From an uncultured Roseateles sp. (GTDB taxonomy: Bacteria > Pseudomonadota > Gammaproteobacteria > Burkholderiales > Burkholderiaceae): 64,000 nt of DNA. The translations under genes and the position numbers were made by a program. Below the pieces are notes generated by a model. That model saw only the letters and a program-made list of their open reading frames with translations. It was not told the DNA's origin and did no database searches. Every line of letters starts with the position of its first letter. The stretch's first letter is position 1. Shown here one piece after another: positions 8,015 to 18,224 of this stretch. The stretch is taken from positions 4,152 to 68,151 of the forward strand of contig CAMLKW010000003.1 of NCBI GenBank assembly GCA_946480605.1. The letters are read 5' to 3'.

Positions 8015-9532
8015 TCAACCCAGCCGCACCGGCACGAAGATCTGCTGCCCGTCGCGCGCCACCAGCAAGGCCACCGACTTCGGTGCGTCCTTCATCGCCG
8101 CGCGCACCTCGTCCACGCTCTGCACCGGCTTGCCGTTCAGCGCCAGCAGCACGTCGCCCGCCTGCACGCCGGCCAGCTGGGCCGGGCCGCTCACGCGTTC
8201 GATCAGCAGGCCGCCGTCCAGCCCCGAGCCGCGCAGCTCCTGCGGCTGCAGCGGGCGCAGCGCCAGGCCCAGCTGGCCACCCTGCGGCGTGGCGGCGGCT
8301 TCCTGCACATCCTTGTCGGCGCGGCCCAGCGCCACGGTCTCGGCCACGCGCTTCTTGTCGCGCCACAGCTCCAGCTTCAGCTTGTCGCCCGGCCGCGCCA
8401 GGCCTACGCGGCTGGACACGTCGCCCGCCACGCGCACCGGCTCGCCGTCGATGTGCGTGATGACATCGCCCGCCTTCAGCCCGGCCTTGGCCGCGGCGCT
8501 GCCCGGCTGCACGCTGGACACCAGCGCGCCGTCCGGCGCCTCCAGCCCGAAGGACGAGGCCAGCGGCGCGGACAAGTCCTGCAGCGTCACGCCCAGCCGC
8601 GCGTGCTCCACCTTGCCGTGGGCCACGATCTGGTCCTTGACCTTCAGCGCCACGTCCACCGGGATGGAGAAGGCCAGGCCCTGGAAGCCGCCGCTTTGCG
8701 AGTAGATCTGTGCGTTCACGCCGATGACGCGGCCCGACGCGTCGAACAGCGGACCGCCCGAGTTGCCGGGGTTCACCGCCGCGTCGGTCTGGATGAAGGG
8801 CACGACGCTGTCGCCCGGCAGCGAGCGGCCCTTGGCGCTGACGATGCCCTGCGTGGCCGTCTGCTCGAAGCCGTAGGGCGCGCCGATGGCCAGCACGTAG
8901 TCACCCACCTGCACCTGCTTGGGGTCGCCCAGCCGCACGGTGGGCAGGTCCTTGGCGTCCACCTTCAGCACGGCGATGTCGGTGGCCGGGTCGCTGCCCA
9001 GCACCTGGGCCGAGTACTCGCGCCGGTCGCTGAGCTTGACGGTGACCTGCTTGGCCTCGCGCACCACATGGGCGTTGGTCAGGATCAGGCCGTCGGGGCT
9101 GATGATGAAGCCCGAGCCCTGGCCGCGGAAGGGCTGCGCGCCCTGCTGCGGCATGCGCAGGTTGGGGATGCCGCGGAAGAAGCGGAAGAACGGGTCGTCC
9201 TCCATGCCGGGGCCTTGCTGCATGACGGTCGGGCCCTCGGTCTTGTGCAGGCCGGCCACCGTGATGCCGACGACGGCCGGGCCCTGGCTCTGCACGATGG
9301 CGCGGTAGTTGGGCTGCGGTGCGCCGGCGGGCAGCAGCACCGGTGCCGGCGGGGCGGCCGGCACGGCGGTGGCTGCGGCAACGGGAGCGTCCGTGGGGGC
9401 GGTCGCGGCCGGCGCCTTGTCCTTGAACAGCGCGGGCAGGGTCCAGCCGGACGCCGAGGTGGTCAGCGTCACGCCGGCGCCCAGCAGCGCGGCGGCTGTG
9501 GCGGTCAGCGTGAACTTGGTGGTCTGGGTCAT
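8015..9532 (-). CDS. DegP/DegQ-type periplasmic serine protease (Do family)
   Basis: A 505-residue protein. A signal peptide-like N-terminus is followed by a low-complexity Ala/Pro stretch (to about residue 75), a trypsin-like domain with the catalytic triad His155 (TNAHVV), Asp185 (TDIAVLKV) and Ser258 (NPGNSGGPLF), then two PDZ domains (about 285-375 and 405-500). This is the full Do-family architecture that degrades or chaperones misfolded envelope proteins. The start is supported by GGAG ten bases upstream. It lies downstream of a QseBC-like pair and a ThuA gene on the same strand, but with gaps that suggest its own promoter. Confidence 0.93.
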   Translation of the reverse strand: MTQTTKFTLTATAAALLGAGVTLTTSASGWTLPALFKDKAPAATAPTDAPVAAATAVPAAPPAPVLLPAGAPQPNYRAIVQSQGPAVVGITVAGLHKTEGPTVMQQGPGMEDDPFFRFFRGIPNLRMPQQGAQPFRGQGSGFIISPDGLILTNAHVVREAKQVTVKLSDRREYSAQVLGSDPATDIAVLKVDAKDLPTVRLGDPKQVQVGDYVLAIGAPYGFEQTATQGIVSAKGRSLPGDSVVPFIQTDAAVNPGNSGGPLFDASGRVIGVNAQIYSQSGGFQGLAFSIPVDVALKVKDQIVAHGKVEHARLGVTLQDLSAPLASSFGLEAPDGALVSSVQPGSAAAKAGLKAGDVITHIDGEPVRVAGDVSSRVGLARPGDKLKLELWRDKKRVAETVALGRADKDVQEAAATPQGGQLGLALRPLQPQELRGSGLDGGLLIERVSGPAQLAGVQAGDVLLALNGKPVQSVDEVRAAMKDAPKSVALLVARDGQQIFVPVRLG

Positions 9533-9627
9533 GGCGTGCTCCTCATCAGGGGCTGCAACAGCGCAGCCGACGAGGTCACTCTAGGCAGCGCGGGTGAGCG
9601 CTGGATGAGGCCAAGGTGAGGTGAAAG

Positions 9628-10704
9628 TTAGGGCGTGCAGCGCTGGCCTGCCGCCCATGTCACCGCCTGCTCCAGCAGCTGCAGGTGCTGCGGCACCGCA
9701 TAGGCCTCGGGCCGGTGACCGATGGCCGAGTAGAACGAGCGCCCGCGGCCCACGCAGCGGGTCCAGGCGATGGGGTGATCGGCGTCCATGGCCAGGTCGC
9801 CGGGCGCGTAGCTGGCTTCGTCCAGCGTGGCCAGGATGCGCGCGCCGCCGGTGCGCGGGTTGTTCTTGAACGAGTACCACTCGTCGCTCATCGTCCAGCC
9901 GTCGCCCAGGCCCGCGACGATGGGGTGGGCGCGGTCCTGGATGACGATGCGGGCGTCCTGGAACTGCGGCTTCATCGGGTGGCCCTTGAAGCGCGCGCCG
10001 ACCAGCGTGTCCACGTACCAGGGCCAGAAGCTCTCGGGGTCGCCGCCCGAGCCGTGCAGGCCCACGAAGCCGCCACCGCCCTCGACGTAGGCCCGGAACG
10101 CCGCGCGCTGCGACAGCGTCAGCACGTCGCCGCTGACGTTGTTGAAGACGACCGCATCGAACTGGTGCAGAAAGCCGGGCGTCATCGCGCCGCCGCGGTC
10201 CGTGACGGTCAGCGACCAGCCGTGCCGCTGCGCCAGGGCCGCCAGCGTGTCGCGGGCGGCCTGGATGGCCGGGCCGTGCAGGAAGCCGTTGACCTTCTCG
10301 AACACCAGCAGCCGGGGCGTGCCTGCGGTCGCGCGGGCCGGCGGGGGCGCGTCGTCGTAGCGTGCGCAACGCGCGCTGCGGTCCGCGTCGGTCACGGGCA
10401 CGGCGCGCAGCTGGGTGTCCAGCCGGTCCAGCGCCGGGAAGCCGGGCTGGCCGGCCATGGATCGCAGCGTGATGATGGCCGCGAAGGTCGGCGGGCTGGT
10501 CCTGGCCTGCCAGGCCGGCAACTGGCCGCCCGCGGGCCACTCGCGCTGCAGCGCGGCCATGGCGGCGGGCGACAGCAGCACGTCCAGCAGCGGGCTGTCC
10601 ACCGAGAACGGCGCGTCGCGCAGCGGGCAGTCCAGCACCGGCGCGGCCTGCGACCCGAGGGCCGTTGTTGCAAGCAGCAGCGCGGCCAGGCTGGTCTTCG
10701 TCAT
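9628..10704 (-). CDS. ThuA-like domain protein, exported
   Basis: A 358-residue protein with an N-terminal signal peptide (hydrophobic to about residue 20, cleavage likely near SQA-AP). Residues 1-120 are a variable segment with cysteines (LDCPL, ARCARYDD). From about 130 there is a ThuA/glutamine amidotransferase-like fold: LLVFEKVNGFLHGPAI, AVVFNNVSGDVL, and GGGGFVGLHGSGGD, followed by HPMKPQF and DEWYSFKNNPR. Such domains occur in trehalose utilisation proteins and in many secreted proteins of unknown role. It ends 24 bases before the kinase gene stop on the same strand. Confidence 0.82.
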   Translation of the reverse strand: MTKTSLAALLLATTALGSQAAPVLDCPLRDAPFSVDSPLLDVLLSPAAMAALQREWPAGGQLPAWQARTSPPTFAAIITLRSMAGQPGFPALDRLDTQLRAVPVTDADRSARCARYDDAPPPARATAGTPRLLVFEKVNGFLHGPAIQAARDTLAALAQRHGWSLTVTDRGGAMTPGFLHQFDAVVFNNVSGDVLTLSQRAAFRAYVEGGGGFVGLHGSGGDPESFWPWYVDTLVGARFKGHPMKPQFQDARIVIQDRAHPIVAGLGDGWTMSDEWYSFKNNPRTGGARILATLDEASYAPGDLAMDADHPIAWTRCVGRGRSFYSAIGHRPEAYAVPQHLQLLEQAVTWAAGQRCTP

Positions 10705-10728
10705 CGGCTTACTCCCATCATCCGACCC

Positions 10729-12035
10729 TCAGCCGGGCCAGCGGATCTCGGCGCGCAGCCCGCCCAGCGGCGCCGTGCCCAGCTGCACGTCCGCGCCCTG
10801 CCGGCGCGTGGCGGCACGCACGATGGCCAGGCCCAGGCCGCTGCCTTCCACCGAGGCGTCCTCGCCGCGCTGGAAGCGGTCGAACACGTGCTCGCGCGCG
10901 GCGGGCGGGATGCCCGGGCCGTCGTCGTCCACGCGCAGCAGCGGCGCGCCGCCCGGGCCGCGCAGCGCGCTGACCTGCACCGTGCGCGCGCCGAACTTCA
11001 CCGCGTTGTCGACCAGGTTGCGCAAGGCGGCGCGCAGCGACTGCGGGTCGCCGCGCAGCGGCAGCGGGTCGGGCGCGGTCAGCGCGATCGCGACGCCGGC
11101 GCGCTCGGCCAGCGGCTGCACGTCGGCCACGGCCTGGCGGGCCAGCTCGCCCAGGTCCAGCGGCAGCTCCGCCGCCGGGGCGCCGGGTTCGGCACGCGCC
11201 AGGGCCAGCAGTTGCTCGACCAGGTGGGCGGCGCGGTCGACACCGCCGCGCAGCCGCTGGATGGCCGCGTCCTGCTCCTCGCCCGGCGCGGCGCCGCGCA
11301 GCAGACCCAGCTGCAGCTTCAGCGCGGTCAGCGGCGAGCGCAGCTCGTGGGCCGCGTCGGCGACGAAGCCGCGCTGCGCGTCGAAGGCCGCTGCCAGCCG
11401 GCCCAGCAGCCCGTTGAAGGCGTCCACCAGCGGCGCGATCTCGCCCGGCAGCCCGGCGGTGGGCAGCGCGTCCAGCGCGTTGGCGCCGCCGGCCTGCGCG
11501 GCCTGGGTGACGCGCGCCAGCGGCGCGAGCGACACGCCGATCAGCCACCACACGGCCGCCGCCACCAGCGGCAGCGCCACCGCCACGGGCACCACGCTGC
11601 GCAGCGCCGCCAGTGCGGCGAGCTTCTGGCGCACGGCCAGCGGCTGCGCCACCTGCACCACGCGCAGCGGCGTGGCGGCGCTGAACACGCGCCAGTCCTG
11701 CCCGCCCAGCCGCTGGTTGGAGAAGCCCAGCACCGCGCGCGGCGGCAGCGGCTCGGTCATGCCCTGGGGCCGGCTGGAATACAGCTCCAGGCCCTGCAGC
11801 GACCAGATCTGCACCACGTAGTCCAGGCTGGGGTCGGCCAGGCTGGCGGCCTCGTCGGCGGCGATGCGGCCCTGGTCGCGCAGCGACAGCGCGGTCTGGC
11901 GCAGCTGGTAGTCGAACAGCTGGTCGGCCTCGGCGCGCACGCTGAAATAGGTCGCGCCGGCCACGGCCAGCGCGGTCACGGCGCCCAGCAGCGCCAGCAG
12001 CGCGAACAGCCGGCCGCGCAGCGTCGAGAGCAGCT

Positions 12036-12039
<4 letters not shown>
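10729..12039 (-). CDS. QseC-like sensor histidine kinase
   Basis: A 436-residue inner-membrane kinase. TM1 (about 13-32) and TM2 (about 150-170) flank a periplasmic two-component sensor N-terminal domain of the QseC/TctE type. A HAMP linker follows, then the H box FVADAAHELRSPLTALKLQ and the ATPase boxes NLVDNAVKFG, DDDGPGIP and GSGLGLAIVRAA. Its start overlaps the regulator stop by four bases (ATGA), so it is paired with the OmpR-type regulator. Confidence 0.92.
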
Positions 12040-12713
<674 letters not shown>

Positions 12714-12747
12714 TGTGTCGCTGCCCGCGCGCCGCAGGAGCCGGGTC

Positions 12748-15255
12748 TCAGCCGTCGAGCGCCACGCCGTCGCCCGGGGCCGGCAGCATCAGCGACAGCA
12801 CCGCGCCGCCGCCCTCGCGGTTGGCGGCCCAGACGCGGCCGCCGTGGGCCTGGGCGATGCGGCGGCAGATGGCCAGGCCCAGCCCGGTGCCGCCGGCCGA
12901 GTCCCTGGTGGCGCTGGACTGCACGAAGGCCTCGAAGATGGTCTCCAGCTCGTCCGGCGGGATGCCCGGGCCGCGGTCGGACACGTCGACGCGCACGCTG
13001 CCGTCCGGGGCCAGCGTGGCCTGCAGCTCGATGAGGCCGCCCGTCGGCGAGAAGCGGATGGCGTTGGCCAGCAGGTTGCGCAGCAGTTGCTGCAGGCGGC
13101 GGCGGTCGGCCTGCACCGGCAGCTCGGCGTCGCCCAGCGTGGTGCGCAGCTGCTGATCGCGTGCCGCCAGCAGCGGGGCCAGCTCGCGGCCGAGCTCGGC
13201 GGCCAGCGGTCGCAGGTCCAGCCGCTCGGGCTGCATGGGCTCCACGCCGCGCTCGATCTTGCTGAGGTCCAGCAGGTCGTTGACGAGGCTGAGCATGCGC
13301 TGGCCGGCCTCGTGCACGTCGGCGAACAGCTCGGCCAGCCGGGGCTGCTCGCGCGTGCGCCGTGCGCCGATGGCCGAGAAGCCCAGGATGGACTGCAGCG
13401 GCGTGCGCAGCTCATGGCTGACGTTGGCGATGAAGTCGGACTTGGCGCGCGAGGCCTGCAGCGCCGCATCGCGCGCGGCGCGCGTGGCGCGCTCGGCCTC
13501 GCGGAAGTCGCTGATGTCCATGAGGCAGGCGACGATGCCCATGGGCCGGCCGTGCGCGTCGTCGAAGGTGGACTTGCTGACGAAGAGGTCGCGGCGGCGC
13601 CCGTCGCTGCCATGCCAGACGATCTCGTAGCTCATCTCGCCGCCGCGCGCCAGCAGCTCGGCGTCGCGGGCGTCGTGCAGCGCGGCCTCGTCGGGGCGCA
13701 GGTAGTCGGCGGCGCGGCGGCCCAGCACGTCGTTGCGGCGCCGGCCGGTGAACTGCTCCCAGGCGCGGTTGACGTCCAGGTAGCGGTTGTCGTCGTCCAG
13801 CACCGAGGTGGGCAGCGGGCTGCTGGCCAGCAGCGAGCGCGCCAGGCCCAGCTGGCCGCGCAGCTCGGCCTGGGCGCGCACCAGGCTGCTGACGTCGGCG
13901 GCGCTGCCCACCCATTCCAGCTCGTCGGGGCGGCGCCGCAGCGGCACCAGGTGGATCTCGAAGCTGCGCGCCTGGCCGTCGGGCGCGATCCAGTCGGCGC
14001 GCAGCTGGCGGGGCCGCAGGTCGTCGTCGGCGCAGGCGTCGAACAGCGCCGTGACGGCCGGCGAGCCGCCGAACAGCTCGCTCAGCGGCCGGCCCAGCAC
14101 CTGGCCCAAGGCCTGACCGCTGAGGCGGGCGTAGCCCTCGTTGATGAAGGTCAGGCGGCCGGCGGCGTCGGTGCGGAACAGCAGGTCCTGCACGCTGCCG
14201 AAGATGGCGCTGAGCTCGCGCTCGCGCTCCACGATGCGGCGCTGCGCGTCGTCCAGCGCCAGCTGCGAGCGCTCGCGGGCGCGCAGCGCCGCGGCGCCGA
14301 CGATGGACAGCCCCATCAGCGCCGCCGCGATGACCAGCGCCGGCAGGCCCTGGTCGCGCACCGTCACCAGCCACTGGTCGCGCAGGGACTGCTGCGGCAG
14401 CTCCAGCACGACGGCCAGCGGGCGCCCGCGCAGCGCGCGGTAGGCCACCAGCTGCGGCGCGGCGCGCAGGCCCGCGCCACGCCAGCGGCCATGCTCGCTG
14501 CCGGCACGGATGCTGGCCAGCGGCGCGCCGGGCAGCAGCAGCCGGGCCTGGCGCTCGCCGGGCAGCACCTCGGCGGCCTGCGTGGCGGCCAGCACGCGGC
14601 CGTCCAGGTCCAGCAGCGCGGCGGCGGCCTGCTCGTCGCGCAGCGTCATCTGCTGGAAGTTGGCCAGTGCATCGGAGTTCAGCAGCGCCACCAGCAGCGC
14701 GTTGCGCTCGCCGTGCGGGCCGGGCAGGCGCAGCGCGCGCAGCAGCGGGATGAAGCCCACGCCCGGCGGCGCGGCGTCGTCGGCCGGGGCGCTGCCGGCC
14801 AGGCTGGCCAGGCTGCGGCCGGCGACGAAGCCGCCGATGGCGTCGCGTCCCGGGTCCGGCCAGGGGCCGAGCGCCTCCAGCCGGGTGTGTACGTCGCGGT
14901 CGGTGGGGTCGGCCGCGGCCAGCACGCGGCCCTGGTCGTCCAGCAGCGCGACGCCGCGCAGAAAGCTCAGGCTCGCCTGGGTCTGGCCCAGCAGCGCCTG
15001 CAGCACCTCGGGCGGCGCGCCGCGCGCGGCCACGTCGGCCAGGCCTACCAGGGCGACGAGGCCGGCATCGAGGCTGCGGCTGGCATGGTCTTCCAGCACC
15101 CGCACCATCAGGGCCTGGCGGTTGGACGCCTCCAGCTGCAGCTCGCGCTCCTCGCGCCACAGGCCGTAGCCGGCGCCGGCCAGCACGGTGGCGGCCAGCA
15201 AGGCGCCGGCGCCGGCCGTGATGGTGCTCGGGCGCCAGCGGCTGCGCGGCTGCAT
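12748..15255 (-). CDS. Large PAS-containing hybrid-less sensor kinase
   Basis: An 835-residue membrane kinase. TM1 is near 12-34 and TM2 near 305-325; the roughly 270-residue periplasmic region between them looks like a Cache-type sensor. Two PAS domains follow (AIFGSVQDLLFRTDAAGRL and SSPLPTSVLDDDNRYLD), then HisKA (FIANVSHELRTPLQSILGF) and HATPase (NLLANAIRFSP, DRGPGIPPDE, GTGLGLAICRR). There is no receiver or Hpt, so it needs a separate partner; receiver-Hpt and receiver genes stand 2-3 kb away. The start overlaps the stop of the solute-binding protein gene by one base. Confidence 0.9.
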   Translation of the reverse strand: MQPRSRWRPSTITAGAGALLAATVLAGAGYGLWREERELQLEASNRQALMVRVLEDHASRSLDAGLVALVGLADVAARGAPPEVLQALLGQTQASLSFLRGVALLDDQGRVLAAADPTDRDVHTRLEALGPWPDPGRDAIGGFVAGRSLASLAGSAPADDAAPPGVGFIPLLRALRLPGPHGERNALLVALLNSDALANFQQMTLRDEQAAAALLDLDGRVLAATQAAEVLPGERQARLLLPGAPLASIRAGSEHGRWRGAGLRAAPQLVAYRALRGRPLAVVLELPQQSLRDQWLVTVRDQGLPALVIAAALMGLSIVGAAALRARERSQLALDDAQRRIVERERELSAIFGSVQDLLFRTDAAGRLTFINEGYARLSGQALGQVLGRPLSELFGGSPAVTALFDACADDDLRPRQLRADWIAPDGQARSFEIHLVPLRRRPDELEWVGSAADVSSLVRAQAELRGQLGLARSLLASSPLPTSVLDDDNRYLDVNRAWEQFTGRRRNDVLGRRAADYLRPDEAALHDARDAELLARGGEMSYEIVWHGSDGRRRDLFVSKSTFDDAHGRPMGIVACLMDISDFREAERATRAARDAALQASRAKSDFIANVSHELRTPLQSILGFSAIGARRTREQPRLAELFADVHEAGQRMLSLVNDLLDLSKIERGVEPMQPERLDLRPLAAELGRELAPLLAARDQQLRTTLGDAELPVQADRRRLQQLLRNLLANAIRFSPTGGLIELQATLAPDGSVRVDVSDRGPGIPPDELETIFEAFVQSSATRDSAGGTGLGLAICRRIAQAHGGRVWAANREGGGAVLSLMLPAPGDGVALDG

Positions 15256-16049
15256 CAACGGCTGCGCACGATGGCGCCGAGGCCGTGGCGTTCGGCCGCG
15301 GCGCGCAGCCGGCCGTCGCGCTGGATGCGGTCGACGAAGTCGTTCACCGCCTGCAGCCAGGCGTTGTCGCCGGGGCGCACCGCATAGGCGTAGGGCAGCA
15401 CGTGGAACGGCGCCGTCGGCGCGACCAGCCGCGCCCAGTCGGCGTTGTCCAGCAGTCGGCGGCTGTAGGGATAGTCGGTCATGAAGGCATCCACGCGGCC
15501 GGCCTCCAGCTCGCGCTCGCGCGTGTCGGGAGGGCGCACCACCACCAGCGTGGCGCGCTTCAGCGCCGCAGCCATCACCGGCTCCATGAAGGTGCCGGCC
15601 TGCACGGCGATGCGCACGCCGGGCTTGTCCAGGTCGGCCCAGGCCCGCACCACGCGGCTGCTGCGCGTGGTCACTGCATAGATGTCGCTCTCCAGGTAGG
15701 CGCGGCTGAAGCGCAGCTGGCGCTTGCGCTGCTCGGTCACGCCGACGGCGAACATGGCCACGTCGCAGCGGTCCTGCAGCAGGTCGTCCACCAGCGTGGC
15801 GAACGACGAGTCCACGTAGCGCGGCTTCACGCCCAGGTCGGCGGCGAAGGCGGCGGAGAGGTCGATGTCGATGCCCGACAGCTGGCCCGTGCGCGGGTTG
15901 CGCAGCGAGACGCCGTAGTAGTCCGGCCAGACGCACACGCGCAGCTCGCCGCTGCCGCGCAAGCGCTCGGCAATGGCGGGCGGCGTGTCGGCCGCCAGCG
16001 CGGCGGCGCCGATGCACAGCGCGACGGCGGCGGCCAGCGGCCGCCTCAC
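15255..16049 (-). CDS. Periplasmic solute-binding protein, family 3
   Basis: A 264-residue protein with a signal peptide (cleavage near ALA-AD) and the SBP_bac_3 fold: ELRVCVWPDYYGVSLRNPRTGQLSG, IDIDLSAAFAADLG, CDVAMFAVGVTEQRKR and a Gly-poor hinge at VQAGTFME. There is no ABC permease or ATPase nearby. It is instead coupled to the PAS kinase (downstream) and overlaps the HD-GYP gene by four bases (upstream). A role as a ligand-sensing partner of the kinase is therefore more likely than transport, by inference. Confidence 0.87.
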   Translation of the reverse strand: MRRPLAAAVALCIGAAALAADTPPAIAERLRGSGELRVCVWPDYYGVSLRNPRTGQLSGIDIDLSAAFAADLGVKPRYVDSSFATLVDDLLQDRCDVAMFAVGVTEQRKRQLRFSRAYLESDIYAVTTRSSRVVRAWADLDKPGVRIAVQAGTFMEPVMAAALKRATLVVVRPPDTRERELEAGRVDAFMTDYPYSRRLLDNADWARLVAPTAPFHVLPYAYAVRPGDNAWLQAVNDFVDRIQRDGRLRAAAERHGLGAIVRSR

Positions 16050-16666
16050 GCGGCGCCTCCGGACTGCGCCGCGTCGACGCGGTCGCGCAGCGCGATCAGC
16101 GCCGGCGCATGGGCCAGGAAGACCGCGACGATCTCGGGGTCGAAGGCGCTGCCGGCCTGCTCGGCCAGCATGGCCAGCGCACGGTCGTCCGCGCGCGCCG
16201 GGCGGAAGCGGCGGCGTTGGGTCAGCGCGTCGAAATGGTCCACGACCGCGACGATACGCGCAGACAGCGGGATGGTGTCGCCCTTCAGGCCCTGCGGGTA
16301 ACCGTTGCCGTCCCAGCGCTCGCGGTGGTTCAGCGCGATCTCGGCCGCCAGCACGAACAGCGGCAGGCGCGAGACGCCCAGCAGCGCGGCGCCGCGGCGG
16401 CGTTCCTCGGCGGCGCTCAGCGGCCAGGGCGGCTGCAGCGCGGCGCCCGCGGGGGCGGATTCGCCGGTGTCGTGCAGTGGCGCGGCCAGGCGCAACAACT
16501 GGGCGGCGTCGGCGTCCAGCCCGAGGTGCAGGCCCAGCGCCTCCGCCAGATGCCCGATGCGCACGCGGTGGGCGCGCGCCTCCTGGTCCGAACCAGCGGG
16601 CGGGCCGTTCGGGCCCGGCAGCGGCGGCGGAGCGGGCAGGGAGGGGGGAGTGGCGGTGGAAGACAT
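16046..16666 (-). CDS. HD-GYP domain protein (candidate c-di-GMP phosphodiesterase)
   Basis: A 206-residue protein. A proline-rich N-terminus (to about 25) is followed by a compact HD-GYP domain: HRVRIGHLAEALG, the HD pair in LHDTGE (usually HDIGK), then NHRERWDGNGYPQGLKGDTIPLSA with the GYP signature, and IVAVVDHFDALTQRR. Metal-binding residues look intact although the domain is short, so hydrolysis of c-di-GMP is plausible. It has no sensory domain of its own. It is the first gene of the minus-strand HD-GYP / solute-binding protein / kinase operon. Confidence 0.85.
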   Translation of the reverse strand: MSSTATPPSLPAPPPLPGPNGPPAGSDQEARAHRVRIGHLAEALGLHLGLDADAAQLLRLAAPLHDTGESAPAGAALQPPWPLSAAEERRRGAALLGVSRLPLFVLAAEIALNHRERWDGNGYPQGLKGDTIPLSARIVAVVDHFDALTQRRRFRPARADDRALAMLAEQAGSAFDPEIVAVFLAHAPALIALRDRVDAAQSGGAA

Positions 16667-16682
16667 GCTGGGCTCCGGCGTC

Positions 16683-16753
16683 TTGCCCGAATTATCGACA
16701 GGATCATTTCTATCAAATCAGCCAAATTCGGCAAGCCCCCATGAATTCGGCAA
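16683..16753. promoter_or_regulatory. Repeated operator-like motif between divergent signalling genes
   Basis: The 88-base divergent gap holds two exact copies of AATTCGGCAA (16725-16734 and 16744-16753, 19 bases apart) and one inverted near-copy, TTGCCCGAATT, at 16683-16693. The last copy ends one base before the ATG of the HTH-receiver gene. Placement and symmetry suggest binding sites for the adjacent MerR/excisionase-type HTH protein, which would control both directions. This is inference from the sequence alone. Confidence 0.5.
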
Positions 16754-16754
16754 A

Positions 16755-17366
16755 ATGTCGCGCGTGAAACCCACCCCGTCCGCGCCCGACACCTGCTCCA
16801 CCACCGAGGCCGCCCAGCAGCTGGGCATGGCCGTGCGCTCGGTGCAGCTGATGGTGGACCGCGGCGAGCTGCAGGCCTGGAAGACGCCCGGCGGCCATCG
16901 CCGCATCCTGCGTGCTTCGATCGACGAGTGGCTGCGGGCCCGCGGCGGCGCGGAGCCGGCGGCGCAGGCCGCGGCCGGGCCTGGCGGGCGACCGCTGACG
17001 CTGTTGCTCATCGAGGACTCGGTGCACTTCCAGAACCTCATCGGCCTGGTCGTCAAGCGCGAGCTGCCCGACGCCGACCTGCACATCGCGTCGGACGGCA
17101 TCGCCGGCCTGGCGCTGGCAGGGCGGCTGGAGCCCGACGTGCTGCTCATCGACATCCTGCTGCCCGGCATCGACGGCGCGGCGCTGATCACCAGCCTGCG
17201 TTCGCACCCGCAGTTCGCGGCCAGCCGGCTCATCGTCGTGACGGCGCTGGACGAGGCCCAGCGCGAGCCCTACCGCTTCGCGCTGGAAGGCGTGCCGGTG
17301 GTGCACAAGGCGGCGCTGGTCACCGCGCTGCCGCCTTTGCTGGCGCAGGCAACGGCGGCCGCCTGA
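16755..17366 (+). CDS. Excisionase-type HTH protein fused to a receiver domain
   Basis: A 203-residue protein. The N-terminus is a MerR/excisionase-like DNA-binding domain (STTEAAQQLGMAVRSVQLMVDRGELQAWKTPGGHRRI, residues about 13-50). After a short Ala/Gly linker comes a complete receiver (LLLIEDSVHFQNL, phosphoacceptor Asp in VLLIDILLPGIDG, VVTA, HKAAL). HTH first and receiver second is the reverse of most response regulators. The ATG at 16755 was chosen because the longer upstream frame crosses the divergent promoter. It starts a plus-strand cluster with two further receiver proteins. Confidence 0.85.
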   Translation: MSRVKPTPSAPDTCSTTEAAQQLGMAVRSVQLMVDRGELQAWKTPGGHRRILRASIDEWLRARGGAEPAAQAAAGPGGRPLTLLLIEDSVHFQNLIGLVVKRELPDADLHIASDGIAGLALAGRLEPDVLLIDILLPGIDGAALITSLRSHPQFAASRLIVVTALDEAQREPYRFALEGVPVVHKAALVTALPPLLAQATAAA

Positions 17367-17384
17367 GCGGCGCTGCACGCAGCC

Positions 17385-18116
17385 ATGCCCGCACGCTTGC
17401 TGCTCATCGAGGACGACGCCGCCATCGCGCGCTTCGTCGAACTGGCGCTGGAAGAGCTGCCCGACCACGACCCCCAGGCGCCCGCGGTGGAGTTCCGCCT
17501 GGTGCGCAGCCTGGCCACCGCGCGCGAGGCGCTGGCGGCGGGCGGCTGGTCGCTGGTCATCAGCGACCTGATGCTGCCCGACGGCTCGGCCGAGCTGCTG
17601 CTGGCCGAGGGCCATGCGCGTGGGCCCGGCGCGCCGCACTGGGTGGTGTTCAGCGCCGGCGTGCACGACGACAGCGGCCCGATGCTGGCCGCCCAGGGCG
17701 TGGCCTGCACCTTGCGCAAGCCGGTGCCGCTGGAGGAGCTGCTGGGCACCGTCGCAGGCCTGCTGCGGCGCGGTGTGGTGCCGCCGTCGGGCGTCGCGGC
17801 CGGCCCGGCGGGTGACCCGGTGCAAAGCCATTTCGGCGGCGACCAGGCGCTGTACGACAGCTTCCGCGCGGGCTGCATCGAGCGTTTCGGCGCCGACCTG
17901 ACCCAGGGCGACGTCGCCGTCGCCGCCGGCGACGCCACCGCGCTGCTGCCTGTGGTGCATGGGCTGAAGGCGGTGCTGGAGCTCATCGGCCAGCCCGGCA
18001 TGGCCGCCCTGGCGCGAACGCTGGAGGCCGCCGCGGACCGGGGCGAGGTGGCGGCGTCGGCCTGGGACGAGCTGGCCCGCGGCCTGGTCGAGCTGGGAGT
18101 GCGCCGCGGCGCCTGA
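17385..18116 (+). CDS. Receiver-Hpt protein
   Basis: A 243-residue protein. Residues 1-130 form a receiver (LLLIEDDAAIARF, Asp in LVISDLMLPDGS, Lys in LRKPVPLEE). After a linker, residues about 150-240 form a helical bundle with a phosphotransfer His in VVHGLKAVLELIGQPGM, the Hpt consensus. It begins 18 bases after the HTH-receiver gene, so both are likely co-transcribed. This could be the intermediate that the receiver-less PAS kinase at 12748-15255 needs. Confidence 0.83.
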   Translation: MPARLLLIEDDAAIARFVELALEELPDHDPQAPAVEFRLVRSLATAREALAAGGWSLVISDLMLPDGSAELLLAEGHARGPGAPHWVVFSAGVHDDSGPMLAAQGVACTLRKPVPLEELLGTVAGLLRRGVVPPSGVAAGPAGDPVQSHFGGDQALYDSFRAGCIERFGADLTQGDVAVAAGDATALLPVVHGLKAVLELIGQPGMAALARTLEAAADRGEVAASAWDELARGLVELGVRRGA

Positions 18117-18178
18117 GTCGCACAAATCGGCATGTTTGACGTATAACCCCCGGGTTGAGGGCGTTCCTGTCGCTGTGT

Positions 18179-18197
18179 TTATCAATAAATTTGATAA
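18179..18197. promoter_or_regulatory. AT-rich palindrome upstream of the single-receiver gene
   Basis: TTATCAA and TTGATAA form perfect 7-base arms around TAAAT, in an unusually AT-rich patch between two GC-rich signalling genes. The position is 28 bases upstream of a short leader ORF, which suits an operator overlapping a promoter. No classical -35/-10 pair is clear. Confidence 0.45.
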
Positions 18198-18224
18198 TCA
18201 CTGTAGAATTCAAGGAATGCCGTC

